From contig JAYRKJ010000023.1 in the NCBI GenBank assembly GCA_041905785.1, positions 26,399 through 90,398 of the forward strand: a DNA stretch of 64,000 bases, written 5' to 3'. A program made the position numbers and the translations under genes. Shown here piece after piece: positions 46,186-54,621 of the stretch (position 1 is the stretch's first letter; every line of letters begins with the position of its first letter). Under the pieces are notes generated by a model, which ran no database searches, was not told the DNA's origin, and saw only the letters and a program-made list of their open reading frames with translations. Origin of the DNA: Roseateles_B sp041905785 (GTDB lineage Bacteria; Pseudomonadota; Gammaproteobacteria; Burkholderiales; Burkholderiaceae_C).

Positions 46186-47499
46186 TCAGTCAATGGTCAC
46201 GCCGAAGTCGCCATCACCCGCCTTCTTGGCCACAGGCGCCAGCAGCAGCTTCTCGCCGGGCTTCACGCCATCCAGCACCTGCGCCTTGCCGCCGTCCTGC
46301 AGGCCGATGCGCACCTTGCGCGTCTCCGGCTTGTGGGCAGGATCCTGCTCGCTGCCGGGCTTGTGGATCTGCACCTCGTAGCGGCCCTGTGCATCGCGCT
46401 CGCCCAGCGCCACCATGGGCAGGGTCGGCACCTGCTTCGCGCTGCCGGTCTCGATGTTCACCTGCACCGTCATGTCGGACAGCAGGCTGCGGTCCTTGTT
46501 GTCGACATCGAAGAGCACGTTGTAGTAGACGGCATTGCCCATGCGCTCCGGCACCGGCTGGATGACGCGCACGCGGCCCTCGTACTGCCGGCCCTCGCCG
46601 GACAGGGTGGAAAACCGCGCGACCTGCCCCACCTTGACCGCTGACACGTCGGCCTCGGGCACGCGGGCCCGCACGGTGATCGTGTCCAGCTGCGCCAGCG
46701 TCACCATCACCGGGGTGATCTGCACGGCGATGACGGTCTGGCCGGCCTGCACGGGGATGTTGACCACCGTGCCGTCCATGGGCGCGGTGATGCGCGTGTA
46801 GCCCAGGTTGAGCTGGCGCTTGGCCAGGTCCGCCTGCAGGCGCTGCATGAGGGCCTGCTGGCCGCGGTAGTCCGCCTGCAGCTTGTCCAGCTGGGCCTGC
46901 GCGTTCTCGGCTTCCTGGCCTGCGGTGGCGCTGCCCGCCAGCAGGCGCTGCTGGCGCTGGGCCTCGCGCTGAGCGAGCTCGATGTCCACCTTCATGCGCT
47001 CCAGCTGGGCCTTCTGCTGCGCGACCGCAGCTTCGGCCTGGGCCAGGTCGCTGCGCGCAATCTCGGGGTCCAGGCTCACCAGCAGGTCGCCCTTCTTGAC
47101 GTTCTGGCCCAGCTCCACATGCAGGGTCTGCACCTGGCCACTGACCTGGGCGCCGACGTCCACCCGGGTCTTGGCCTGCAGGATGCCGGAGGCCTGCACG
47201 AGCTGGGTGATGTCACCCAGCTTGACCTCGCCCACGGGGGGCGCGGCGGGCGGCTTGGGCGGATGCGTGAGGCGCCAGCCGCCGGCCACCACCGCCAGCA
47301 CGGCGGCGACGATCAGCGGCGTGCGCCAGCGGCGCCAGCGCGAGCGGGCGCGCTTGGGCGAGGGGGCGCCGCCGTGCGGCGGCTGCGAGGACCAGCCTGC
47401 GGGCTGCGCGGGCGACTCCGCCGGCTGGTCGGCAGGCGCATCGCCGACGCGATGGATGGCTGGATGGGCCACCAGGGTGGCGGAGGCGCTGTCGCTCAT
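46186..47499 (-). CDS. macA: MacA-type periplasmic adaptor (HlyD/RND-MFP family)
   Basis: A membrane-fusion protein of 437 residues with an N-terminal anchor (TPLIVAAVLAVVAGGWRL) and the MacA-like hairpin and barrel: VQASGILQAKTRVDVGAQVSGQVQTLHVELGQNVKKGDLLVSLDP, then ITAPMDGTVVNIPVQAGQTV and GMRV-like NVLFDVDN. The N-terminal 50 residues are Pro/Ser-rich and longer than in E. coli. GGGAG lies before the ATG. First gene of the exporter operon; the 206-bp gap upstream to regA holds its promoter. Confidence 0.94.
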   Translation of the reverse strand: MSDSASATLVAHPAIHRVGDAPADQPAESPAQPAGWSSQPPHGGAPSPKRARSRWRRWRTPLIVAAVLAVVAGGWRLTHPPKPPAAPPVGEVKLGDITQLVQASGILQAKTRVDVGAQVSGQVQTLHVELGQNVKKGDLLVSLDPEIARSDLAQAEAAVAQQKAQLERMKVDIELAQREAQRQQRLLAGSATAGQEAENAQAQLDKLQADYRGQQALMQRLQADLAKRQLNLGYTRITAPMDGTVVNIPVQAGQTVIAVQITPVMVTLAQLDTITVRARVPEADVSAVKVGQVARFSTLSGEGRQYEGRVRVIQPVPERMGNAVYYNVLFDVDNKDRSLLSDMTVQVNIETGSAKQVPTLPMVALGERDAQGRYEVQIHKPGSEQDPAHKPETRKVRIGLQDGGKAQVLDGVKPGEKLLLAPVAKKAGDGDFGVTID

Positions 47500-47705
47500 G
47501 GTCTCTCCCGTCGTTCTTGTCTGATCCGTGGTCTGTCCGAGGCGGCATGCCCGGCGCAGGGCGCAGTCTAACGATCGGACGGCAGGCAGACGGGTGCCGA
47601 AAGACAGGAGGCGGACGACCGGTCAGATGAGAGGTGCCAGTTGCCCGGGCGGCGGATGAACGGCACGGGCCCCAGGGCAGGCAAGACCTGACCCTTGCAG
47701 GGGCG

Positions 47706-48245
47706 TCACTTCACCCGCTGCTTCTCCAGCTTCCTTGCCAGCGTGCGGCGGTGCATGCCCAGGCGGCGGGCGGTCTCGGAGATGTTGAAGCCGGTCTCGG
47801 CGAGCGTCTCATGGATGCGCTCCCACTCCAGGGTCTTGATGGAGGTGGTGCGCTCGGTGAGCTCGACCTCGGCGTCGCCCTCGGCCTTGTCGAAGGCGGC
47901 CTCGATGTCGTCGGTGTTGGCGGGCTTGGCCAGGTAGTGACGCGCACCCAGCTTGATGGCCTCGACGGCGGTGGCGATGCTGGCGTAGCCGGTCAGCACC
48001 ACGATGACCATGGCCTCATCCTGTGCATGCAGGGCCTGCACGCAGGCCAGGCCGGAATCGCCGCCGGCCAGCTTCAGGTCCACCACGGCAAAGCCGGGGC
48101 GGTGCTCGGTGAGCCTGGCCTGCACCTCGGCCAGGTTGGCGGCGCGCAGCACGCGGTAGCCGCGCCGTTCGAAAGAGCGGATCAGGGTGCGGGCGAAGCT
48201 GTCGTCGTCCTCGACGATGAGCAGCAGGCGGTCTTCAGCGTTCAC
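47706..48245 (-). CDS. regA: Response regulator of the RegA/ActR/PrrA type
   Basis: A 179-residue regulator: receiver domain (LLIVEDDDSFARTL, phospho-Asp in VVDLKLAGGDSG, Lys in YLAKPA), then a short linker and a Fis-type HTH (GFNISETARRLGMHRRTLARKLEKQ). This two-domain form without an AAA+ module is the RegA class. The start is GTG at 48243-48245 with AAAGG six bases upstream, overlapping the regB end by 11 bases. It likely controls respiratory and redox genes, including the neighbouring oxidase operon. Confidence 0.93.
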   Translation of the reverse strand: MNAEDRLLLIVEDDDSFARTLIRSFERRGYRVLRAANLAEVQARLTEHRPGFAVVDLKLAGGDSGLACVQALHAQDEAMVIVVLTGYASIATAVEAIKLGARHYLAKPANTDDIEAAFDKAEGDAEVELTERTTSIKTLEWERIHETLAETGFNISETARRLGMHRRTLARKLEKQRVK

Positions 48246-49596
48246 GCGGGCCTTTCTTGCTGGAGCTCTCTCGCTGCACGCTGAGGCTGGACAGGGGCAG
48301 GCGCATGCTCACCTCGGCCCCACCCTCCCAGCGATTGCGGGCCTCGATCTTGCCACCGAGGCTGCGGGCCACATTGACCGAGAGGAACAAACCCAGCCCC
48401 CCGCCCGGTTTGCCCTTGCTGCTCTGATAGGGTTTGCCGAAGCGTTCCAGCATCTCGGGGGCAAAACCTGGCCCTTGGTCGAGTACCGTCAGCACGAGCG
48501 TCTCGCCCTCCTGCTCCAGCGCGGCGCGCAGCGCGATCTCGCCGTCCGGGCAGGCTTCGAGGGCGTTGTCGAGCACGTTGTCCACCATCTGGCGCAGGGC
48601 AAAGTCCGAGTACATGGGTACATCGGGCAGGTTCGCTGCCTCGAAATGCAGGGCCTTCGCGGGACGGGTGCGGCGCCATTGCGTCACCAGCTCGTCCAGG
48701 AAGGCGTGCAGCTGCGTCTGGGCCGGCGCTTCGCCGCGGGCCTCGCCGGCCGACAACAGGATGCCGCTGACGATGGTCTTGCAGCGCTTGAGCTGCAGCT
48801 GCATTTCCTCGATTTCCTCGCGCAGTTCGGGGTCGGCTGCGAAGGGCGCCATGCGGGCCCAGTCGCCCAGGATCACCGACAGCGTCGCCAGCGGTGTGCC
48901 CAGCTCATGGGCCGCGCCCGAGGCGAGCAGGCCCATGCGGACGATGTGCTCCTCTTCGGCCGCGCGCTGGCGCAGCTTGGCCAGGCTGGCGTCGCGCTGG
49001 CGCAGATTGCGCACGATGCGATGCATGAAGACCACCAGCAGCACCGCATTGAGCAGGAAGCACAGCAGCAGCCCGCCGATGAAGTGCACCGAAAGGGCCG
49101 GCACCTCCACGTCCGGCAGCGCCACGGGCCGGTACACATGGGTCAGGGTCATGAAGCTGACGCTGGCGATGAAGACCATGGCCCAGATGTAGGCCGGGCG
49201 CAGCAGCACCGTGCCCACTGCGATCTGCAGCAGGAAGAGGAAGCAAAAAGGGTTGGTGATGCCGCCGCTGTAGTAGAGCTGGCCGCTGAGCACGGCCACA
49301 TCCACCAGCACGCCGCCGAACAGTGCGCCATTGCTGACGTCCCGCCCGCTGCGGCTGTGCAGCCAGCTGGCCACGTTGAACAGGGCCAGCGCGCCCAGCA
49401 GGGTCAGCATCTCGGCCAGCGGCAGGCGGATGGCCAGAAGGAAATGGACGGCCAGGATGGTGGCCAGCTGCCCCGCCACCGCCAGCCAGCGCAGCTGGAT
49501 CAGCTGCAGCAGGTTGCGCCGTCCGGCGAGGGTTTCCGAGGCGCGGCCGGCCGCACCGAGGTGGGCGACCTCGGCCTGTTCCTGCGCTTCAAGCAT
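48235..49596 (-). CDS. regB: Redox-sensing histidine kinase of the RegB/PrrB type
   Basis: About 453 residues from ATG 49594-49596. Six N-terminal membrane helices include the RegB quinone-site motif GGITNPF (in YYSGGITNPFCFLFLLQ). The H-box GAAHELGTPLATL carries the phospho-His, and LKRCKTIVSGIL contains the conserved redox-active Cys position. The ATPase part shows VDNVLDNALEA, DQGPGFAPEML and GGGLGLFLSVN. RegB kinases respond to the ubiquinone pool. The gene is flanked by the SURF1 gene and regA in a contiguous, overlapping series with cyo. Confidence 0.94.
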   Translation of the reverse strand: MLEAQEQAEVAHLGAAGRASETLAGRRNLLQLIQLRWLAVAGQLATILAVHFLLAIRLPLAEMLTLLGALALFNVASWLHSRSGRDVSNGALFGGVLVDVAVLSGQLYYSGGITNPFCFLFLLQIAVGTVLLRPAYIWAMVFIASVSFMTLTHVYRPVALPDVEVPALSVHFIGGLLLCFLLNAVLLVVFMHRIVRNLRQRDASLAKLRQRAAEEEHIVRMGLLASGAAHELGTPLATLSVILGDWARMAPFAADPELREEIEEMQLQLKRCKTIVSGILLSAGEARGEAPAQTQLHAFLDELVTQWRRTRPAKALHFEAANLPDVPMYSDFALRQMVDNVLDNALEACPDGEIALRAALEQEGETLVLTVLDQGPGFAPEMLERFGKPYQSSKGKPGGGLGLFLSVNVARSLGGKIEARNRWEGGAEVSMRLPLSSLSVQRESSSKKGPRER

Positions 49597-50383
49597 CGGA
49601 TCCAACAGCGGCCGCTCCAGGGATTCGGCGCCTCTCGAAGCGCCACACAAAGACCAGGGCCCCGCTCACCATGGCCGCGAGCGCGAACCAGGTCAGGGCA
49701 TACATGAGGTGATTGTTGCTGAAAGACAGGATGGTCAGCCCGGCGCGCGGCCACTGGCCCTCGGCAGCTTCGCTGGCGTCGACGAAGAAGGGCGCCACCT
49801 CGCCGGGCAGCTGGCGCGCCTCGGCGATGGCAGCAACGTCGCGCGAGTACCAGCGCCCGGCCCTTGCGTCGTTGTGCTGCCAGAGCCGCCCCTCGGGCTC
49901 GGTGATGCGCAGCAGGCCCTGCAGCGTCGTCTCGCCGGGGGGCGCGGCGCGCGTCGCAGGGTCGCGGTGCGCGGCATCGACGAAGCCGCGGTTGACCAGC
50001 ACCCAGGGCCCCTCTGCCGTCTGCAGCGGCGTCATTACCCACCAGCCGGTGCCCAGCATGGTGCTGGCCTGGACCAGGGTCTCGCGGCCATGGTCGAAGC
50101 GGCCCTGCAGGCGCAGGCGCTGGTACTCGTGCGTGTCGCGCCGCACCTGCGGCCAATGCCGCATCGCCGGCAGAGCCTGCGGTTCGCCGGCCTGGCTGGC
50201 CTCGATGCGCGCGATCAGGGCCTGCTTCCAGGCCAGGCGCTGGACCTGCCAGGTGCCCAGGGCCAGCAGGATGCCGAGCAGGACGAGGCCGCCCAGCGTC
50301 ACGGCCAGCAGTCGCCAGGAGGGGCGACGCGGGGCGGCGAGGCTGGGCGGTGTGCTCATGACCGGGTGATCGATGGCGGGCAT
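49589..50383 (-). CDS. SURF1-family protein
   Basis: A 264-residue membrane protein with two TM helices near the ends (WRLLAVTLGGLVLLGILLALGTWQ and LMYALTWFALAAMVSGALVFVWRF) and the SURF1 periplasmic core (QVQRLAWKQALIARIEA, VLVNRGFVD, LTILSFSNNHLMYALTWF). SURF1 proteins assist haem insertion into haem-copper oxidases. The start has AAGGA six bases upstream. It follows cyoD by 13 bp and overlaps regB, so it should be part of the cyo transcript. Confidence 0.93.
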   Translation of the reverse strand: MPAIDHPVMSTPPSLAAPRRPSWRLLAVTLGGLVLLGILLALGTWQVQRLAWKQALIARIEASQAGEPQALPAMRHWPQVRRDTHEYQRLRLQGRFDHGRETLVQASTMLGTGWWVMTPLQTAEGPWVLVNRGFVDAAHRDPATRAAPPGETTLQGLLRITEPEGRLWQHNDARAGRWYSRDVAAIAEARQLPGEVAPFFVDASEAAEGQWPRAGLTILSFSNNHLMYALTWFALAAMVSGALVFVWRFERRRIPGAAAVGSDA

Positions 50384-50396
50384 CGATCGTCCTTCA

Positions 50397-50774
50397 TCAG
50401 GGCAGGTTGCGCATGTCGTGCACGGGCATCATGTTGGCGTTCATGTGGTACATGACCCAGATCGAGCCCGCCAGCATGATCAGCACCAGTGCGGCGGTGA
50501 AGATCAGGGCCAGCAGGGACCAGCCGCCCTCGACCTTGCTGTTCATGTGCAGGAAATAGATCATGTGCACGACCATCTGCACGGCCGCGAAACCCAGGAT
50601 CACGAGGCCGGTGAGGTTCTTGCTGGGCAGCACCTGCTGCATCACCAGCCAGAAGGGGATGGCCGTCAGCACGACGGACAGCAGGAAGCCGACCACATAG
50701 CCCTTGACCGTGGCGTGGTAGGCCAGGTCGTCGTCGGCGTGATCCGCATGGTGATCGTGGTTGTGTTCGCTCAT
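50397..50774 (-). CDS. cyoD: Cytochrome o ubiquinol oxidase subunit IV
   Basis: A 125-residue subunit with three TM helices (VVGFLLSVVLTAIPFWLVM, LVILGFAAVQMVVHMIYFLHM, LIFTAALVLIMLAGSIWVMYHM) and a His-rich N-terminus. The ...HMIYFLHMN... segment is characteristic. It is involved in assembly and stability of the bo3 complex. It lies 30 bp after cyoC. Confidence 0.95.
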   Translation of the reverse strand: MSEHNHDHHADHADDDLAYHATVKGYVVGFLLSVVLTAIPFWLVMQQVLPSKNLTGLVILGFAAVQMVVHMIYFLHMNSKVEGGWSLLALIFTAALVLIMLAGSIWVMYHMNANMMPVHDMRNLP

Positions 50775-50804
50775 CTCAGTTCCTCAATCAATCTCAGGCC
50801 GGGC

Positions 50805-51431
50805 TTACATCGAGCCCATGAGGTACACGAAGGTGAACACGCCGATCCACACCACGTCCAGGAAGTGCCAGAACATGGACAGGCAGATCAGGCGGCGCTT
50901 GTTCTCCTTGACGAGACCGTGCTTGCTCACCTGCAGCATCAGCGTCACCAGCCAGACGATGCCGAAGGTGACGTGCAGGCCGTGCGTGCCCACCAGCGTG
51001 AAGAAGGCCGACAGGAAGGCGCTGCGCTGCGGGCCGGCGCCCTCGTGCAGCAGGTGGGCGAATTCGTAAAGCTCCAGGCTCAGGAAGGCCGCGCCGAACA
51101 GGCCCGTGACCGCCAGCCAGGCCAGCAGATGCTGCTTCTTGCCATGGTTCATCGCGATCATCGCCATGCCATAGGTGATCGAGGAGAACAGCAGGAAGCC
51201 CGTGTTCACCGCCACCAGGGGCAGGTCGAAGAGGTCGGCGCCCGAGGGGCCGGCGGCGTAGGACTTGCCCAGCACCGCGAACACCGCGAACAGCACGGCG
51301 AAGATGAGGCAGTCGCTCATCAGGTAGAGCCAGAAGCCCAGCAGGGTGCCCTGCTGCGGGTGGTGCTCGCCCTTGAGGTCATAGAAGCGCGGCGCGCCGT
51401 CGGCTTCGGTGAGGGAAATCGTGTGACTCAT
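50805..51431 (-). CDS. cyoC: Cytochrome o ubiquinol oxidase subunit III
   Basis: A 208-residue COX3-like subunit with five TM helices. GFWLYLMSDCLIFAVLFAVFAV is the family N-terminal helix, THGLHVTFGIVWLVTLM carries the conserved His, and FLDVVWIGVFTFVYLMGSM ends the protein. It lies between cyoB (19 bp upstream) and cyoD. Confidence 0.96.
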   Translation of the reverse strand: MSHTISLTEADGAPRFYDLKGEHHPQQGTLLGFWLYLMSDCLIFAVLFAVFAVLGKSYAAGPSGADLFDLPLVAVNTGFLLFSSITYGMAMIAMNHGKKQHLLAWLAVTGLFGAAFLSLELYEFAHLLHEGAGPQRSAFLSAFFTLVGTHGLHVTFGIVWLVTLMLQVSKHGLVKENKRRLICLSMFWHFLDVVWIGVFTFVYLMGSM

Positions 51432-51450
51432 GGTTCGATCCTCCAGGCAA

Positions 51451-53460
51451 TCAACGGGCCGCCAGCGTTGCCAGCTGGGCAGTGCGGGCGTCCTCGCTGC
51501 GCTTCACGGCATCGGCCTGGATGTAGTAGTCGCGCTTGTAGTTGAAGGTGTGGGCGATGATGGCCACCAGCGTCACCAGGAAGCTCAGGCCGGCCACCAG
51601 CCACATGTGCCAGATCATGGCGAAGCCGAACAGGGTCGACAGGCCGGCGATCACCACGCCTGCGGCCGTGTTGGCGGGCATGTGGATGTCCACGAAGCCG
51701 CCGGTCGGGCGCTTCACGCCCAGCTTCTTCATGTGGTGCCAGGCGTCCAGCTCGTGCACCACGGGCGTGAAGGCGAAGTTGTAGTCCGGCGGCGGCGAGG
51801 CGGTGGACCACTCCAGGGTGCGGGCATCCCAGGGGTCGCCGGTCTCGTCACGCAGCTGCTCGCGGCGCAGATAGCTCACCACCAGCTGGATCAGGAAGCT
51901 GCCGATGCCCAGGGCGATCAGCACGGCGCCCAGAGCCGCGATCTGGAACCAGATCTGCAGCGAGGGATCCTCGAAGTGGCTCATGCGGCGGGTCACGCCC
52001 ATCAGGCCCAGCACGTACAGCGGCATGAAGGCGAGGTAGAAGCCCACGAACCAGAACCAGAAGCTGCACTTGCCCCAGAACGGGTCCAGCTTGTAGCCGA
52101 AGGCCTTGGGGAACCAGAAGGTGATGCCCGCCATCAGGCCGAACAGCACGCCGCCGATGATCACGTTGTGGAAGTGGGCGATCAGGAACAGGCTGTTGTG
52201 CAGCACGAAGTCCGCCGGGGGCACGGCCAGCAGCACGCCGGTCATGCCACCGATCACGAAGGTGACCATGAAGCCCACCGTCCACAGCATGGGCACATCG
52301 AAGTTGATGCGGCCGCGGTACATGGTGAACAGCCAGTTGAAGATCTTCGCCCCGGTCGGGATGGAGATGATCATGGTCGTGATCCCGAAGAAGGAGTTCA
52401 CGCTGGCGCCCGAGCCCATGGTGAAGAAGTGGTGCAGCCACACAAGGTAGGACAGGATGGTGATCACCACCGTCGCGTACACCATGGAGGCATAGCCGAA
52501 CAGCTTCTTGCGGCTGAAGGTGGACACCACCTCCGAGAAGATGCCGAAGACCGGCAGCACCAGGATGTAGACCTCGGGGTGGCCCCAGATCCAGATCAGG
52601 TTCACGTAGACCATGGCATTGCCGCCGAGGTCCGTCGTGAAGAAGTTGGTGCCGACGTAGCGGTCCAGCGAGAGCAGCACCAGCACGGCGGTCAGCACCG
52701 GGAAGGCGGCCACGATGAGCACGTTGGTGCACAGGCTGGTCCAGGTGAAGACCGGCATCTTCATCATCGTCATGCCCGGCGCGCGCATCTTGATGATGGT
52801 CGCGATCAGGTTGATGCCCGAGAGCGTGGTGCCCACGCCCGCGATCTGCAGGGACCAGATGTAGTAGTCCACCCCCACGCCCGGGCTCGCCAGGATGCCG
52901 GACAGCGGCGGATACGCCAGCCAGCCGGTGCGCGCGAACTCGCCCACGAACAGCGACATCATGATCAGGATGGCGCCGCTGGCCGTCATCCAGAAGCTGA
53001 AGTTGTTCAGGAAGGGGAAGGCCACATCACGGGCGCCGATCTGCAGCGGCACCACGTAGTTCATGAAGCCCGTCACCAGGGGCATGGCCACGAAGAAGAT
53101 CATGATCACGCCGTGGGCGGTGAAGATCTGGTCGTAGTGGTGCGGCGGCAGGAAGCCGACCTGGTCCCCGAAGGAGATGGCCTGCTGGGCCCGCATCATC
53201 AGCGCGTCGGCAAAGCCGCGCAGCAGCATCACCAGGCCCAGGATGATGTACATGATGCCGATCTTCTTGTGGTCGATGCTGGTGATCCAGTCTCGCCACA
53301 GCACGCCCCACAGGCGGTACTTGGTCAGCAGGAAGAGCATGGCCAGCCCGCCCAGCACGACGCCGGCGAAGGTGGCGAGCAGGATGGGTTCATGCAGGGG
53401 GATCGCGTCCCACGAGAGCCGCCCGAACACGAGGCGGCTGAGGTCTTGAGCGTCAGACAT
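51451..53460 (-). CDS. cyoB: Cytochrome o ubiquinol oxidase subunit I
   Basis: The haem-copper catalytic subunit of 669 residues, with about 15 TM helices. The CuB/cross-link motif WGHPEVYILVLP, the WLHHFFTMGSG His pair, and the HFHNVIIGGVLFGLMAG haem-ligand segment are present. It reduces O2 to water with ubiquinol electrons and pumps protons. It begins 17 bp after cyoA. Confidence 0.97.
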   Translation of the reverse strand: MSDAQDLSRLVFGRLSWDAIPLHEPILLATFAGVVLGGLAMLFLLTKYRLWGVLWRDWITSIDHKKIGIMYIILGLVMLLRGFADALMMRAQQAISFGDQVGFLPPHHYDQIFTAHGVIMIFFVAMPLVTGFMNYVVPLQIGARDVAFPFLNNFSFWMTASGAILIMMSLFVGEFARTGWLAYPPLSGILASPGVGVDYYIWSLQIAGVGTTLSGINLIATIIKMRAPGMTMMKMPVFTWTSLCTNVLIVAAFPVLTAVLVLLSLDRYVGTNFFTTDLGGNAMVYVNLIWIWGHPEVYILVLPVFGIFSEVVSTFSRKKLFGYASMVYATVVITILSYLVWLHHFFTMGSGASVNSFFGITTMIISIPTGAKIFNWLFTMYRGRINFDVPMLWTVGFMVTFVIGGMTGVLLAVPPADFVLHNSLFLIAHFHNVIIGGVLFGLMAGITFWFPKAFGYKLDPFWGKCSFWFWFVGFYLAFMPLYVLGLMGVTRRMSHFEDPSLQIWFQIAALGAVLIALGIGSFLIQLVVSYLRREQLRDETGDPWDARTLEWSTASPPPDYNFAFTPVVHELDAWHHMKKLGVKRPTGGFVDIHMPANTAAGVVIAGLSTLFGFAMIWHMWLVAGLSFLVTLVAIIAHTFNYKRDYYIQADAVKRSEDARTAQLATLAAR

Positions 53461-53477
53461 CTTGGTACTTCAGCGGG

Positions 53478-54551
53478 TCAATCTTGGCGGGCCGCGGCGG
53501 GCGGGGGAAGGAACTGGTCGGCGTTGGCCGGCGTGCACTGGGCGGTCACGAAGGACTTCTCGCCCTGGCCCCAGCGCTTGCGGGACACACCGTCCACGCC
53601 GCCCTTGCCCTGGCCGCCTGCGGCGTCGATGGCCATCATCTGGCCCATGCACATCTTGGCGCTGTCCACGCAGCGGTTCAGGATGGCGTCGTACAGGCCG
53701 TCAGCCACGCGGGCGTAGCGGCGCACGGGCTCCTTCTCGCTGGGCTGTTCCAGCTGCAGGTAGGCGGCGCGGCTCAGCTCGCCGCCTTCCTGCTTGTTCT
53801 TCGCGACCCAGGCCTGGAAGTCGGCGTCGGACAGGCCGTGGAACTGGAAGCGCATGTGCGAGAAGCCGTCGCCGCTGAAATTGGACGAGAAGCCCTCGTA
53901 CTCACCGGCCTTGTTGATCACGGCGTGCAGCTGGGTCTGCATGCCCGGCATGGCGTAGATCTGACCGGCCAGCGCGGGGATGTAGAAGGCGTTCATCACC
54001 GTGGAGGCGGTGATCTTGAAGCGCAAGGGGCGGTCCACCGGCGCGGCCAGCTCGTTGACCGTGGCGATGCCCTGCTCGGGGTAGAGGAACAGCCACTTCC
54101 AGTCCAGGGCCACCACTTCCACCTCCAGCGGCTTGACGCCTTCCGGAAGGGGGCGCGACTCGTCCAGGCGCTCCAGCGCGCGGTAGGGGTCCAGCTTGTG
54201 GGTGCTGATCCAGGTGATGGCACCCAGGGCGATGATGATCAGCAGCGGCGCGCCCCAGATGATGAGCTCCAGCTTGGTGCTGTGGTCCCAGTCGGGGCTG
54301 TAGGTCGCGCTCTTGTTGGACTGGCGATAGCGCCAGGCGAACAGCAGGGTCAGCAGGATCACCGGCACGATGATCAGCAGCATCAGCAGCGTCGAGGTGG
54401 TGACCAGGTCCGCCTGCTGGCGGGCGATGTCCCCTGAGGGGTTCATCACCACGGTATTGCAGGCAGCCAGGGGCAGGAGCGCCAGGGCCAGCAGGGAGCG
54501 GCCGAAGGCGGGGGCCAGGGCGGCCCGGGACAACAGGGGTTTTCTATACAT
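53478..54551 (-). CDS. cyoA: Cytochrome o ubiquinol oxidase subunit II
   Basis: A 357-residue lipoprotein (lipobox LAAC) with two TM helices and a periplasmic cupredoxin domain. The C-x3-C-x3-H CuA ligands of cytochrome c oxidases are absent: around MPGMQTQLHAVINKAGEYEGFSSNFSGDGFSHMRF no such set occurs. This marks it as a quinol oxidase. The C-terminal 80 residues contain four Cys in a longer tail (NRCVDSAKMCMGQ, TAQCTP). First gene of the cyoABCD-surf1-regBA series; no cyoE is present in the window. Confidence 0.96.
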   Translation of the reverse strand: MYRKPLLSRAALAPAFGRSLLALALLPLAACNTVVMNPSGDIARQQADLVTTSTLLMLLIIVPVILLTLLFAWRYRQSNKSATYSPDWDHSTKLELIIWGAPLLIIIALGAITWISTHKLDPYRALERLDESRPLPEGVKPLEVEVVALDWKWLFLYPEQGIATVNELAAPVDRPLRFKITASTVMNAFYIPALAGQIYAMPGMQTQLHAVINKAGEYEGFSSNFSGDGFSHMRFQFHGLSDADFQAWVAKNKQEGGELSRAAYLQLEQPSEKEPVRRYARVADGLYDAILNRCVDSAKMCMGQMMAIDAAGGQGKGGVDGVSRKRWGQGEKSFVTAQCTPANADQFLPPPAAARQD

Positions 54552-54607
54552 CGGGATAACCAGCGCCGGGTTAACGAGCTTGCATTTCGGGCGCGAATGT
54601 ATCCTGA

Positions 54608-54621
54608 TTGACCCATGTCAA
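54608..54621. promoter_or_regulatory. FNR/CRP-family type palindrome between cyoA and the MFS gene
   Basis: TTGAC (54608-54612), CCAT spacer, GTCAA (54617-54621): a perfect 5-4-5 inverted repeat matching the TTGAY-N4-RTCAA form of FNR-type sites. It lies 57 bp upstream of cyoA's start and overlaps the first annotated ATG of the MFS gene. A second inverted repeat, GGACA-TTT-TGTCC, lies at 54627-54639. Confidence 0.5.

Noticed and set aside
51430..53718. A 762-codon open frame on the plus strand opposite cyoB
   Set aside because: Its His/Gln-rich composition is the reverse reading of cyoB, which has all haem-copper motifs; no start signal.
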